A stretch of 64,000 nt of DNA from Candidatus Enterocloster excrementipullorum (GTDB lineage Bacteria > Bacillota > Clostridia > Lachnospirales > Lachnospiraceae): NCBI GenBank assembly GCA_019119575.1, contig DWWT01000059.1:27612-91611 (forward strand). The letters are read 5' to 3'. The notes under the pieces are model-generated. The model saw only the letters and a list, made by a program, of their open reading frames with translations. It searched no databases and was not told where the DNA came from. Within the stretch, counting starts at the first letter, position 1, and the number at the start of each line of letters is the position of its first letter. The position numbers and the translations under genes were made by a program. Positions 41,363 to 50,600 of this stretch are shown one piece after another.

Positions 41363-42756
41363 CAGCAGTCCTTCCCGGAGCCCTCAAGAACCCGGGCTCT
41401 CAGATAATCCGCCTGGGGATGGCTTTCCGGCACCCCCTGAGCCTGTTCAAATCCGGTTAAATGATAGAAGGAAAACCACAGGGCGGCCAGCTCCCGCTCG
41501 GAGAGGAAGGGGGAAAAATCCTGGCTGCTGCCCAAAAGCCACAGCCGCTTTTTCCAGTCTCCAAAGCAGAAAGACAGACCCATGGAAAGCATCTCCGCAA
41601 AAATGAGATCGATCACGCTGTAAGTCAGGCTGATGCCGTCCTTCGGATAAAAATTGACCGGCAGCCCCTCAGCAATCAGGAAAACCTCCCGTGTGCCGCG
41701 GGGACAGCGGAAAATGTATTGTTCATAGCAGGAGGCCTCCCGCCTCTCAAGCAGGGATACGCCCTCAGGCCAGGGCCGGCTCCCGGAGGCCATCTCCAGA
41801 AAGCGCTTGAATTCCCAGTCCTGGGAGGAGGCACTTGCGAGATACAGGTGCCGGGCGCTGCCTGCAAAAAAGGCGTTCAGCATCTCGTCCGTAAAGGCAG
41901 CAGCTCCCGTGCTTCCGATGACAATGGTGTCCGCCGAGAAAAGCTCCGGCGTGACAGCCTGGACAACCTGGTGCCCATCCTTCCGGGCGGATTCGGCGAT
42001 CCGTCCGTCCGTCTCCCAGACGCTGACCGCACAGCTGCGGCTCTGCAGATCCAGAGCCACCTGGCGGCCCACAATCCCGTAGCCCAGGAGCAGAATATGG
42101 TGAAAATCTATAAATGTATTGGCGGAGTAGAGGAAATAGGCCAGGACCTCCACCACCCTATGTCCGATGAAACGGGACTCCAGGTGCATCTTGATATCCG
42201 AGCGGGAGATGCTTCCGCAGGGATAGAAAAAGCGATGCTCTCTGCCATAAGCCCGGCAGCGGGCAGTGCCCGAAGCCGTCTGCTCTACGGAGCCGCAGAT
42301 CTGTGCCGCAAGCTCTGGGCGGCGCTCCAGGAGGCGCCCAAGCACCGGGTAATGGTAGCCGCCGTCCTCCAGAACCAGCAGGCGCTTTCCGCTCTCGATC
42401 AGGGGAAGGAGATCCCGCTGCAGCGCTTCCTCGATCATGCGCTCTACTGCCTCCATAAACGGCATGGGTCCCTGAAAGAAGCAGGAATCCTCCCGCCAGA
42501 GCTGACAGCTCTGCCGGGTCCGCTTCCCGTAATAGGCGGGGAAGGACCAGCCGCGCCCAACCGTGTTCTCATTGTAGGGAGCTCCCACAAATACTGCCCG
42601 GAAAAAAAGCCGGTTCAAAAGCTCACTGAAATAAAAGGAATTATCCATGCAGTGGTTTACATGAAGAACCACGATATCCTTTAAGCCTTCTCCAAAATAT
42701 GCCTGAGCCCGCGCGATGAGCTCCTCCAGTACGGGCATAGAATCTCCTGTCTGCAT
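41362..42756 (-). CDS. S-adenosylhomocysteinase-like NAD-binding protein
   Basis: About 464 residues when started at the ATG at 42756, behind AGAAAGGCGATAT; the open frame extends 50 codons upstream through the promoter and operators and is discounted. The centre has a clear Rossmann glycine motif, HILLLGYGIVGRQVALDLQSRS, near residue 220, followed by an acidic strand end (WETD), as in adenosylhomocysteinase. The N-terminal half (VVLHVNHCMDNSFYFSELLNRL, LLVLEDGGYHYP) also follows that fold, but the usual substrate residues are not obvious, so it is not a normal SahH. The C-terminal part is not recognised. It opens the minus-strand run with the MATE fusion. Function unknown; a signal-nucleoside enzyme or sensor is possible. 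Confidence 0.6.
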   Translation of the reverse strand: MQTGDSMPVLEELIARAQAYFGEGLKDIVVLHVNHCMDNSFYFSELLNRLFFRAVFVGAPYNENTVGRGWSFPAYYGKRTRQSCQLWREDSCFFQGPMPFMEAVERMIEEALQRDLLPLIESGKRLLVLEDGGYHYPVLGRLLERRPELAAQICGSVEQTASGTARCRAYGREHRFFYPCGSISRSDIKMHLESRFIGHRVVEVLAYFLYSANTFIDFHHILLLGYGIVGRQVALDLQSRSCAVSVWETDGRIAESARKDGHQVVQAVTPELFSADTIVIGSTGAAAFTDEMLNAFFAGSARHLYLASASSQDWEFKRFLEMASGSRPWPEGVSLLERREASCYEQYIFRCPRGTREVFLIAEGLPVNFYPKDGISLTYSVIDLIFAEMLSMGLSFCFGDWKKRLWLLGSSQDFSPFLSERELAALWFSFYHLTGFEQAQGVPESHPQADYLRARVLEGSGKDC

Positions 42757-42795
42757 TATATCGCCTTTCTGCACATTCTTCAATTCTTTTACGGA

Positions 42796-42825
42796 ATTAT
42801 AAGGTAGGCTTCTTTCCACTGTCCA
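42796..42825 (-). promoter_or_regulatory. promoter of the minus-strand signalling run
   Basis: Read on the minus strand, TGGACA at 42825-42820, an 18-base gap and a perfect TATAAT at 42801-42796, about 40 bases before the start at 42756. Its -35 box overlaps one of the operator repeats. Confidence 0.75.
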
Positions 42826-42914
42826 TGCGTTTTGCGTGAAAGGACAGTATTTTTGTGTGAAATGACAGGTATTTATACTGTCCATTCGCACAATTATCAC
42901 TTCCATTCACACAA
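42818..42914. promoter_or_regulatory. array of 21-bp-spaced regulator-binding repeats
   Basis: Copies of TTGnGTGAAnnGACAGT: forward at 42832-42848 and 42853-42868, reverse at 42877-42893 and 42898-42914, each pair exactly 21 bp apart. A fifth, weaker reverse copy at 42818-42834 overlaps the first. The 21-bp step is the usual spacing of LytTR sites, and the LytTR regulator gene starts 79 bases away. The array lies between two divergent promoters, so it can control both. Confidence 0.8.
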
Positions 42915-42920
42915 GGAACA

Positions 42921-42949
42921 TTGACAACGGTCAGCCGTTTTTTTAAAGT
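42921..42949 (+). promoter_or_regulatory. promoter of the LytTR two-component pair
   Basis: TTGACA at 42921-42926, 17 bases, then TAAAGT at 42944-42949, just downstream of the operator array and 44 bases before the regulator start. Confidence 0.65.
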
Positions 42950-42992
42950 TAAGGGGAGTACGAGAGGGCGGAAATGGATTGCAGGGAATATT

Positions 42993-43727
42993 ATGAAAAT
43001 AGCAGTGGTAGATGATTTCCAGAAAGACCGGGATCAGCTGGCCCTGGATGTGGAGGAATATCTGAAGGAGCAGAGCCTTCCCGGCGAGGTTTACGGATAT
43101 CCGGGCGGCGAGGAGTTTCTTGAGGCTCTGGACCGGGGGGAAGGATATGATACGGTATTTCTGGATATTTATATGAATGGAATGGACGGCATGAGTGCGG
43201 CCCGGCAGCTGCGCCAGCGGGGCAGCGCCTGCCGGATTGTGTTTGTGACCAGTTCGGACTCCTTCGCGGTGGAGGGGTATAAGGTGCAGGCATTCCGGTA
43301 TCTGGTGAAGCCTTACGACCGAGGGGAGCTTTATGAAATTTTGGACGGACTGCTTGAGGAAAAGAGACGTGCCCGTCCCTATCTGGAGATCCGGGAAGAC
43401 CGGATATCCAAGAAGGTTTATTTTGACGAGATTGAGATGGCGGAGCAGGAGGGACATTATACGCTTCTCTACCTGACAAACGGAGAGAATATGCGGGCGC
43501 GCATGACCGTCCGTGAGCTGGCGCAGAAGCTTAAGGAGCCGCGTTTTTTGGAATGCTATCGGAATCTTTTGGTGAATCTTGACTGCGTCGAGCGGGTGGA
43601 GGAGGGAAAAAGCGGCTGGGAAGCCTTTTGTATGCGGGGCGGCCGGCGGGCCCTGATCCAGAGGAGCAGGCGCGGCCAGGTGAAGCAGTATTTTACGGAC
43701 TATATGTTTAAAAAAGCCGAGGAGTGA
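42993..43727 (+). CDS. LytTR-family response regulator (AgrA-like)
   Basis: A 244-residue response regulator. The receiver domain (residues about 1-120) has KIAVVDDFQ, the phosphoacceptor Asp in FLDIYMNGMDG, and the Lys of YLVKPYD. The LytTR DNA-binding domain follows (about 135-235) with FLECYRNLLVNLDCVERV. The ATG at 42993 starts the family sequence; the frame is open for 24 codons upstream, through the promoter, and is not used. It is followed after ten bases by an AgrC-like kinase. The repeats at 42818-42914 are its most likely binding sites, giving autoregulation and control of the divergent signalling run. Confidence 0.92.
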   Translation: MKIAVVDDFQKDRDQLALDVEEYLKEQSLPGEVYGYPGGEEFLEALDRGEGYDTVFLDIYMNGMDGMSAARQLRQRGSACRIVFVTSSDSFAVEGYKVQAFRYLVKPYDRGELYEILDGLLEEKRRARPYLEIREDRISKKVYFDEIEMAEQEGHYTLLYLTNGENMRARMTVRELAQKLKEPRFLECYRNLLVNLDCVERVEEGKSGWEAFCMRGGRRALIQRSRRGQVKQYFTDYMFKKAEE

Positions 43728-43737
43728 GGGATGGGCC

Positions 43738-45042
43738 ATGGGGAGTGATCAGATTGCAAATTTGCAGAGAAGCGGATATTTGCTGCTCTGCTTTATCCCC
43801 TACATGATTTTGTCCCTCTATCCCTTTGTCCAGAACCTGCGCTATTCCTGGAGGACGTCCGCAGGTATCTGTGCTTTATGGGCTGCAGCGGAGACGGCTG
43901 CCGCCTTTATTCTTTTGCAGCTGGAGGGATGGACCTGGGCCGCGGCATTCCACTGGATTCTTGGCATCCCCTTTGTGCTTCTTCTCGTGGCCAAGCAGTG
44001 GGGGCAGGTGCTCTTCGCACAGTTTTTCCTCTACAGCCAGCTGGCCCCCCTTCCCTACCTGCTGAACTGGATAACTGCGGCTGGCGCAGGCGGCAGGAGG
44101 GGGCTCTGGTATGCAGGGCTTTTCGCCTTTACAGCCCTGTACCTTGCTGTGATCGGACTTTCCTATAGCAGGCTGATTGTGCCGATGCTGTCCTCCGGGC
44201 TGTCCCGTGTCCTGAGAAGCTGGTCCCTTTTCTGGATGGCCCCCTATGCGGTATTTATCGTGATCGCCTTCGGCTGCTATTTTTTGGAGCAGGCGGGGGA
44301 GACCGCTTTTCTGATCCTGTACATCACGCTTCTCAATCTGCTGTTTGCCTTTATCTACCTCATTTTAAAATCCGTGCTCCTGGAGAGCAAGGAGGCGCTG
44401 CAGGCGGAGATGGCGGCCAAGAATATGGGAATTCTTGTCCGCCAGTATGAGGAGGTCATGGAACGGCAGGAGAGCATGCGCAGGTTCCGCCACGATCAGC
44501 GCCATTTCCTGCGCACGGTAAACGGGCTGCTCTATGAAGAAAATTTGGAGGGGCTGAAACGGCTGATCTGCCAGTACGGGGAGATGCTGGATGAGATACT
44601 TCCGCAGCAGATGGCATCCATCTGCGCCAATCCTGTGATCAATGGAACCGCATCCTATTACATAGGCCAGGCCAGGGCCGAGGGTGTGGAGGTCTCCATA
44701 GACTGTGCATTTGACGGTACGGATAAAATCCAGGATGTACAGCTGTCGGGAATTCTGGGAAACCTCCTGGAAAATGCCCTGGAGGCCTGCCGGCGGATGA
44801 AGGGGGAGAGGCGCTTTATACGCCTGGTCCTCAAAAGCCAGGGGAGCGGCATTCTGGTGCTGGTGGTGGAAAACAGCTATGAGGGGACGGTGCGCACCAG
44901 AGGGAGCCGCTTTCTTTCCTCCAAGCGTGCAGACCTTGGCCTTGGCCTGGCTTCTGTCTGCGATGCAGTGGAGCAGACGGGAGGAACCGTGGAAATCCAC
45001 TATGATGGAAGCGTGTTCCAGGTCCGGGTGATGCTGGCATAG
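43738..45042 (+). CDS. AgrC-like sensor histidine kinase (GHKL)
   Basis: A 434-residue membrane kinase. About six hydrophobic helices occupy residues 1-215, then the dimerisation helix carries FRHDQRHFLRTVNGLL near residue 248 with the phosphoacceptor His. The GHKL ATPase domain has the N box LSGILGNLLENALEAC near residue 340 and DLGLGLASVCDAVEQTGG near residue 400. This is the peptide-sensing AgrC/LytS-like architecture. No agrB or agrD-type gene is visible next to it, so the signal is unknown. It is translated with the response regulator upstream. Confidence 0.9.
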   Translation: MGSDQIANLQRSGYLLLCFIPYMILSLYPFVQNLRYSWRTSAGICALWAAAETAAAFILLQLEGWTWAAAFHWILGIPFVLLLVAKQWGQVLFAQFFLYSQLAPLPYLLNWITAAGAGGRRGLWYAGLFAFTALYLAVIGLSYSRLIVPMLSSGLSRVLRSWSLFWMAPYAVFIVIAFGCYFLEQAGETAFLILYITLLNLLFAFIYLILKSVLLESKEALQAEMAAKNMGILVRQYEEVMERQESMRRFRHDQRHFLRTVNGLLYEENLEGLKRLICQYGEMLDEILPQQMASICANPVINGTASYYIGQARAEGVEVSIDCAFDGTDKIQDVQLSGILGNLLENALEACRRMKGERRFIRLVLKSQGSGILVLVVENSYEGTVRTRGSRFLSSKRADLGLGLASVCDAVEQTGGTVEIHYDGSVFQVRVMLA

Positions 45043-45064
45043 CGGGAATTTGCCGGAATCGGAC

Positions 45065-45093
45065 TTGCGCGATCCCATCCTTTCGGTTACAAT
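45065..45093 (+). promoter_or_regulatory. putative promoter of nrdR
   Basis: TTGCGC at 45065-45070, 17 bases, TACAAT at 45088-45093, about 50 bases before the nrdR start. Confidence 0.55.
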
Positions 45094-45143
45094 GGGTTAC
45101 AGCACAGATGTCAAGCCGTGTATAGGAGAAAGGAGAACGCTCT

Positions 45144-45596
45144 ATGAAATGCCCATTCTGCGGAAAGCCTGATACAAAGGTGATTGATTCCCGGCCGGTG
45201 GATGAAAACAGCTCCATCCGCAGGCGCCGCCAGTGTGAGGGCTGCGGCAAACGGTTCACCACCTATGAGAAGCTGGAGACCATGCCTCTCATGGTGATAA
45301 AGAAGGACAATACCCGGGAGGCCTACGACCGGTCCAAGATTGAGGCGGGCATTCTGCATTCCTGCCACAAGCGCCCCGTATCCCCCCAGCAGATCGGAGT
45401 GATGATCGACGAGATCGAGAACCAAATTTTTGCGCGGGAGGAGCGTGAGGTTCCCACCTCTGTGATCGGAGAGCTGGTGATGGCCAAGCTCGAGGAGGTA
45501 GACGAGGTGGCCTATGTGCGCTTTGCCTCGGTATACCGGGAATTCAAGGATGTGAATACCTTTATGGAGGAGCTGGGCAAGCTGTTGAAGAAGTAG
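45144..45596 (+). CDS. nrdR: transcriptional repressor NrdR
   Basis: A 150-residue NrdR, the ATP/dATP-sensing repressor of ribonucleotide reductase genes. The zinc ribbon [19 protein letters not shown] ... [12 protein letters not shown] fills residues 1-45, followed by the ATP-cone ([20 protein letters not shown]) and the conserved end [21 protein letters not shown]. The length is standard. AAAGGAGAACGC precedes the ATG. It starts a core-gene block after the signalling genes and shares direction with the YqeG-type phosphatase. Confidence 0.97.
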   Translation: MKCPFCGKPDTKVIDSRPVDENSSIRRRRQCEGCGKRFTTYEKLETMPLMVIKKDNTREAYDRSKIEAGILHSCHKRPVSPQQIGVMIDEIENQIFAREEREVPTSVIGELVMAKLEEVDEVAYVRFASVYREFKDVNTFMEELGKLLKK

Positions 45597-45618
45597 GAGC
45601 AGGAGGAGAAGCCAGGAG

Positions 45619-46149
45619 ATGCTCAAAGCATTTTATCCGGACCGCATAGCGGAATCCGCCTATGAGATTCCCTATGATTATTATTGCGCCCAGGGGATCC
45701 GGGGCGTAATCTTTGATATTGACAATACGCTGGTGCCCCACGGAGCGCCGGCGGACAAGCGGGCGGCGGAGCTCTTTGCGGCTCTTAGGGAGCTGGGCCT
45801 TCACACCTGCCTGCTGTCCAACAACAAGGAGCAGCGGGTGGCGCCCTTCGCCCAGGCTGTGGGAAGCCTTTACATCTATAAGGCGGGAAAGCCCGGACGA
45901 TCGGGCTATGAGCGGGCCATGGAGGCCATGGGCACGGACAGAAGCACCACTCTTTTTGTGGGAGATCAGCTGTTTACCGATGTGTACGGGGCGCGCCGGA
46001 CCGGCATTTTTTCCATTTTGGTAAAACCCATCCACCCCAGGGAGGAGATCCAGATTGTGCTGAAGCGTTTTCTGGAAAAGCCGGTTCTGTACTTTTATAA
46101 GAGAAATCACCGGGGCCAGTGCGGACGGGGACTGCGGCGCCCGGAATGA
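45619..46149 (+). CDS. yqeG: YqeG-family HAD-type phosphatase
   Basis: A 176-residue HAD-superfamily protein (IIIA) of the YqeG type. Motif I is VIFDIDNTLVPHG near residue 33 with both aspartates, motif II is the LLSNNKEQRV segment near residue 74, the lysine motif is KAGKPGRSG and motif III is FVGDQLFTDVYGA. The substrate is not established in general; relatives include mitochondrial phosphatidylglycerophosphatase. It lies 22 bases after nrdR and before aroE. Length matches the family (170-180). Confidence 0.9.
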   Translation: MLKAFYPDRIAESAYEIPYDYYCAQGIRGVIFDIDNTLVPHGAPADKRAAELFAALRELGLHTCLLSNNKEQRVAPFAQAVGSLYIYKAGKPGRSGYERAMEAMGTDRSTTLFVGDQLFTDVYGARRTGIFSILVKPIHPREEIQIVLKRFLEKPVLYFYKRNHRGQCGRGLRRPE

Positions 46150-46211
46150 CGATATGCGCAGCCGCGCATACGGCGGCAAAATGACAAAGACGGACAGGAA
46201 AGAGAGACAAG

Positions 46212-47072
46212 ATGGAAGCAAGGATAACAGGACATACAGGGCTTTTGGCCCTTATTGGTTCTCCGGTGGCCCACTCCGGCTCACCGGCCATGTACAATTA
46301 CAGCTTCGCCCGCCTAGGGCTGGACTATGTGTATGTGGCCTTTGATGTGAAGAAGGAGGAGACCGGCGAGGCCATAAAGGCCATGCGCCTTTTTGGCATG
46401 CGGGGGATGAACGTGACCATGCCCTGCAAGGGGGAGGCACTCACGTACATGGACAAGCTCTCCCCGGCAGCACGGCTCATGGGGGCTGTGAATACCATTG
46501 TGAATGACAATGGGGTGCTCACCGGCTACAACACGGACGGCGCAGGCTTTGTGCGCAACCTTAAGGAGCACGGCATTTCCGTTCAGGGAAAATGCATCAC
46601 CCTGGCAGGGGGCGGCGGCGCGGCCACCGCGATCCAGGTCCAGTGTGCCCTGGACGGGGCCAAGGAGATCCGCGTCTTTAACCGGAGGGCCCACACCCGC
46701 GAGATGGCGGAGCGCGTCGCGGCGGAGGCGCCGGGCTGCCGGATTACGGTGCAGGATATCGCGGACGAGGATGCCCTGTGGGAATCCATCGCCTCCAGCG
46801 GGATATTTATCAATGCCACCTCTGTGGGCATGAAGCCCATGGACGGGGAGAGCGTGATAAAGGACACCTCCGTGTTCCGGCCGGATCTGGCGGTGGCGGA
46901 TGTGGTGTATAACCCGGCATGGACCAGGCTGCTGCGGGAGGCATCCCAGGCGGGCTGTACCTGCGTGGACGGCCGTGGCATGCTTTTGTGGCAGGGCGTG
47001 GAGGCGTTCAAGCTTTATACGGGCCTTGACATGCCGGTGGACGAGGTGAGAGAGCGTTTCTTTAAGGAGTAA
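46212..47072 (+). CDS. aroE: shikimate dehydrogenase
   Basis: A 286-residue NADP-dependent shikimate dehydrogenase, reducing 3-dehydroshikimate in aromatic amino acid synthesis. The substrate site has LIGSPVAHSGSPAMYN near the N-terminus and NVTMPCKGEAL with the catalytic Lys near residue 75; Asp follows in GYNTDGAGF. The cofactor loop is LAGGGGAATAIQVQCAL near residue 133, and FNRRAHT is the NADP-phosphate site. It is followed after four bases by aroK, the next step but one in the pathway. Motifs and length are ordinary. Confidence 0.95.
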   Translation: MEARITGHTGLLALIGSPVAHSGSPAMYNYSFARLGLDYVYVAFDVKKEETGEAIKAMRLFGMRGMNVTMPCKGEALTYMDKLSPAARLMGAVNTIVNDNGVLTGYNTDGAGFVRNLKEHGISVQGKCITLAGGGGAATAIQVQCALDGAKEIRVFNRRAHTREMAERVAAEAPGCRITVQDIADEDALWESIASSGIFINATSVGMKPMDGESVIKDTSVFRPDLAVADVVYNPAWTRLLREASQAGCTCVDGRGMLLWQGVEAFKLYTGLDMPVDEVRERFFKE

Positions 47073-47076
47073 GCCG

Positions 47077-47598
47077 ATGGACAGAGAAAACATTTTTTTG
47101 ATTGGATTTATGGGCGTGGGAAAGAGCACAGTGGCCGGAGCCTTAAAGGAGCGGCTGGGATACAAACGGGTGGAGATGGATCAGCGCATTGAGGAAAACC
47201 GGGGCATGACGATCGCGGATATATTTGCCAGGTACGGGGAAGCCTATTTTCGGAACCTGGAGAGCAATACCCTGATTGAGCTGGGAAATGAGACCGGTCT
47301 GGTCATTTCCTGCGGAGGCGGCGTGGTGCTGCGGCCGGAGAACGCAGAGTATATGAAGCGGGGCGGAAGGGTGGTTCTTCTCACTGCCCGTCCGGAGACG
47401 GTCTATGAGCGGGTGAAGGACAGCGACGAACGGCCCATCTTAAACGGCCATATGAATGTGGAGTTTATCCGGCAGCTGCTGGAAAAGCGCCGCCCCTTCT
47501 ACGAGGCTGCGGCGGATATCCAGGTGGCCACGGACGGGAAGACGCCGGAGGAGATCAGCGGCGAGATTATTGAGAGACTGGGAATGTCCGCTGTTTGA
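47077..47598 (+). CDS. aroK: shikimate kinase
   Basis: A 173-residue shikimate kinase. Walker A is FMGVGKSTVAGAL near residue 10, the shikimate-binding Asp lies in VEMDQRIEEN, FRNLESNTL supplies the Arg and Glu, and CGGGVVLRPEN is the Walker B-like glycine motif. The lid has DERPIL. It follows aroE after four bases, so both belong to one transcript. The start is an ATG behind AAGGAGTAAGCC. No terminator is evident before the M16C peptidase gene, which begins 38 bases later. Confidence 0.95.
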   Translation: MDRENIFLIGFMGVGKSTVAGALKERLGYKRVEMDQRIEENRGMTIADIFARYGEAYFRNLESNTLIELGNETGLVISCGGGVVLRPENAEYMKRGGRVVLLTARPETVYERVKDSDERPILNGHMNVEFIRQLLEKRRPFYEAAADIQVATDGKTPEEISGEIIERLGMSAV

Positions 47599-47635
47599 AC
47601 AGTCACCATATAGATATATACAGGGAGGACATATT

Positions 47636-50600
47636 ATGAGAAGAGGCACAAGAAAATGGTCCGCATTTTGGCTGGCACTGGCTTTGGTCATTCAGACCGG
47701 CTGCGGGGCGGCGGGTACGTCCCAAAGCACGGAGGCAGGTGAGAGCCAGACTGCAGGCGAGAGCCAGACCGCAGGCGAGAGCCAGGAGCAGGAGAGCCAA
47801 GCGGAGGCTGAGCTGGCACCCGGCAGCACCATCGCTGGCTTCACCGTGGAGGCTGTGGAGGAAAATGGGATTCTCCAGTCGGATGTGATCACATTTTCCC
47901 ATGAGAAGAGCGGGGCTAGGCTGGCCTATATCCGCAATGACGACCCGGAGCTGGCCTTCGGTATTTTTTATGATACTCCGGTGGTGGACGAGACGGACAC
48001 CAACCATATTTTTGAGCATGCCATCATCGCTTCCTCGGAAAAATATCCCAGCAGCGATCTGTTTTTTGATCTGGCGAACAAGAGCTACAATACCTTTATC
48101 AATGCGTTTACCTACGACACCTTTACCGGCTATCCCTTAAGCACAGAGAGCGAGGATCAGCTCCTGCTTCTGATGGATGCATACCTGAGCTGCATGACCG
48201 CGCCGGGCATCCTCACAGATGAGAATATTTTCAGGCGGGAGGCCCTGCGTTATGAGCTTTACAGCCCGGAGGATCCCATTTCTATGACGGGAACCGTGTA
48301 TTCGGAGGACTTCGGCAGCCTGACGGATGTGAATAGCGAGGCCTTAAACAATGTGGCCGACGCCCTCTATCCCGGCCAGACAGCGGCCAACAGCATTGGC
48401 CGGGCCCACAGGAATTATCAAAATCTGACCTACGAGAATACGGTGGCTACCTATGACCGCTGCTACCACTTTGACAACAGCCTGATCCTGCTCTACGGGG
48501 ATATGGATTATGAGAGGATGCTCACCTTTATCGACGAGGAGTATCTGTCTAAGGCTGAAAAGGAGGGGACGGATCTGTCCGCCTACAAGGAGGCGCAGAC
48601 GGAGCCGGGCTATGCGGAGGCAGTGGTTCCCTGTCCGGCTTATGAGGGGGATACGTCGGAAAATGTGTCCCGGATCGACTACGCCATCAGCCTGGAGGAC
48701 GCGGATTGGGAGGAGCTTCTTGCGTGGAATATTCTGACTACTGCCCTGAATCAGGAGAACGCGGTGCTTATGAAGACACTCAGGGAGAAGGGCATCCATA
48801 ATCCCTGCGAGGTGGGAGTGAACATATACTGCCAGAAGCCCTATCTGCTTTTTGCCATGTACCAGGCGGAGGAGGAGCAGATGGAGAGCTTTAAGGAGGC
48901 GGTTCTGGAAGCCCTTGGCGTGCTGGCCGAGCAGGGTGTGGAGAGGGAGGTTCTTGCATCCGTTCTCAAGCAGACGGAGACCTCCACCTATCTGACGCGG
49001 AACTCGGCAAATGTGGGGGTGAATGTATTCCCCGCCATGGCAAACTACTGGACCCACACGGGAAATGTGGATTTTTACGGCCTGTATGAGGATGTGCTGG
49101 CCGCTGCGGAGGCGGACGGAGAGCAGACCTTTGTGAAGGAGCTTGCACAAAAGGCATTAAATCCCAGCCGCAGCGCCCTGGTGGCTACTGTGCCTACCCC
49201 CGGGCTGGCGGAGGAGATTATCGCTGAGCAGGACGCCTATCTGGCTCAGATGAAGGAGTCCATGAGCGAGGAAGAGATAGAGGAGCTGATCCGCCAGACC
49301 GAGGAATTCAACACTTGGAACGAGGGCGGGCAGACCAACAGCGATTTTGTCATTGATCCCTCCCAGATCCCGGATGCGGAGGCCTACGACGATTTTACAC
49401 GCTCGGAGGAGGATGGTATCGTCTTCTATGAGGCGCCGGCCCAGGTGGAGAAGGTAGGAAGCTATGAGCTGTATTTTGACGCCAGCGCCCTCACCAATGA
49501 GGATCTGCTGTATATGCAGCTGTACCGGCTGCTATTGGGTGAGGTGGGAACAGAGGCCCACACCGAGGAGGAGATCCGTACCTTAACCGGAGAGTACCTG
49601 TATTCCATGAGCTTTTCCGATCGGTATCCGGGGGAGGAGGCCGGAGAGAACCATCATCCTATGCTGCATGTTTCCTGGACCACGCTGACGGAGGACTACG
49701 ACACGGGGCTTAATCTGGTGCTGGAGATGCTCACCTCCACGGATGTGTCGGACAGCGCTTCCATCCTGGAGCTGGTGAACCGCTATAAGGACAGCTTCGA
49801 TCTGTCCAGAACCTCAGATTTCCTGGGCCTGGCCCAGCGTCTGTCCCGCAGCTATATCGAGGACGAGGCAGCTTACCAGATGACCTGCCAGGGGCAGGAG
49901 TATTACCGTTTTCTTGAGGAGATCCAGGCCGGACTTTCCGGGGATGAGGCCTACGGGGAGAGCCTGGCGGCCCGCCTTGCAGAGGTCCGGGATAAGCTCT
50001 TTACAAGGAGCCGTCTGATCTTTTCCTATGCGGCGCCGCAGGAGAGCCTGGCGGCCATCCGGCAGGCGTCCGCAGAAGGGCTGTCCGCACTGCCTGAAGG
50101 GACGGCCGCAGATCCCGCTTTGCTGCTTTCCGAGGAGCCCCAGAGGCTTGGAGCAGCAGTGGAGAGCCCCAATCAGTATGCGGTGGCCAGCAGCAGCCTC
50201 TATGGGCAGGAGGATTTTGCGGGACGGTATATCCCCTTCCTCACCGCAGCCTCAGACCGGTATGTGACGCCCCTGATCCGTTTCCAGATGGGGGCCTACA
50301 GCGCGGGTGCTTCCTTCAACATGCTCAAGGGCCAGATGCTTCTGTACTCCTACAGCGATCCCAATGTGGGGGAGACTTTGGAGGTATTTGACGGCCTCGG
50401 GGAGGCCCTGGCCGGACTGGAGCTGACACAGGAGGATTTGAACGGCTATATATTAAACAGCATTTCCAATACCGCCCGCACAAAGGGCGTGCTGGCCCAG
50501 CCCCTTGCCGCAGTCCGCGCCGCGATCTACGGTTACGACGCACAGCGTGAGGCACAGGCGATCAACGACATGAAGAACGCTTCTCTGGAGGACCAGCAGG

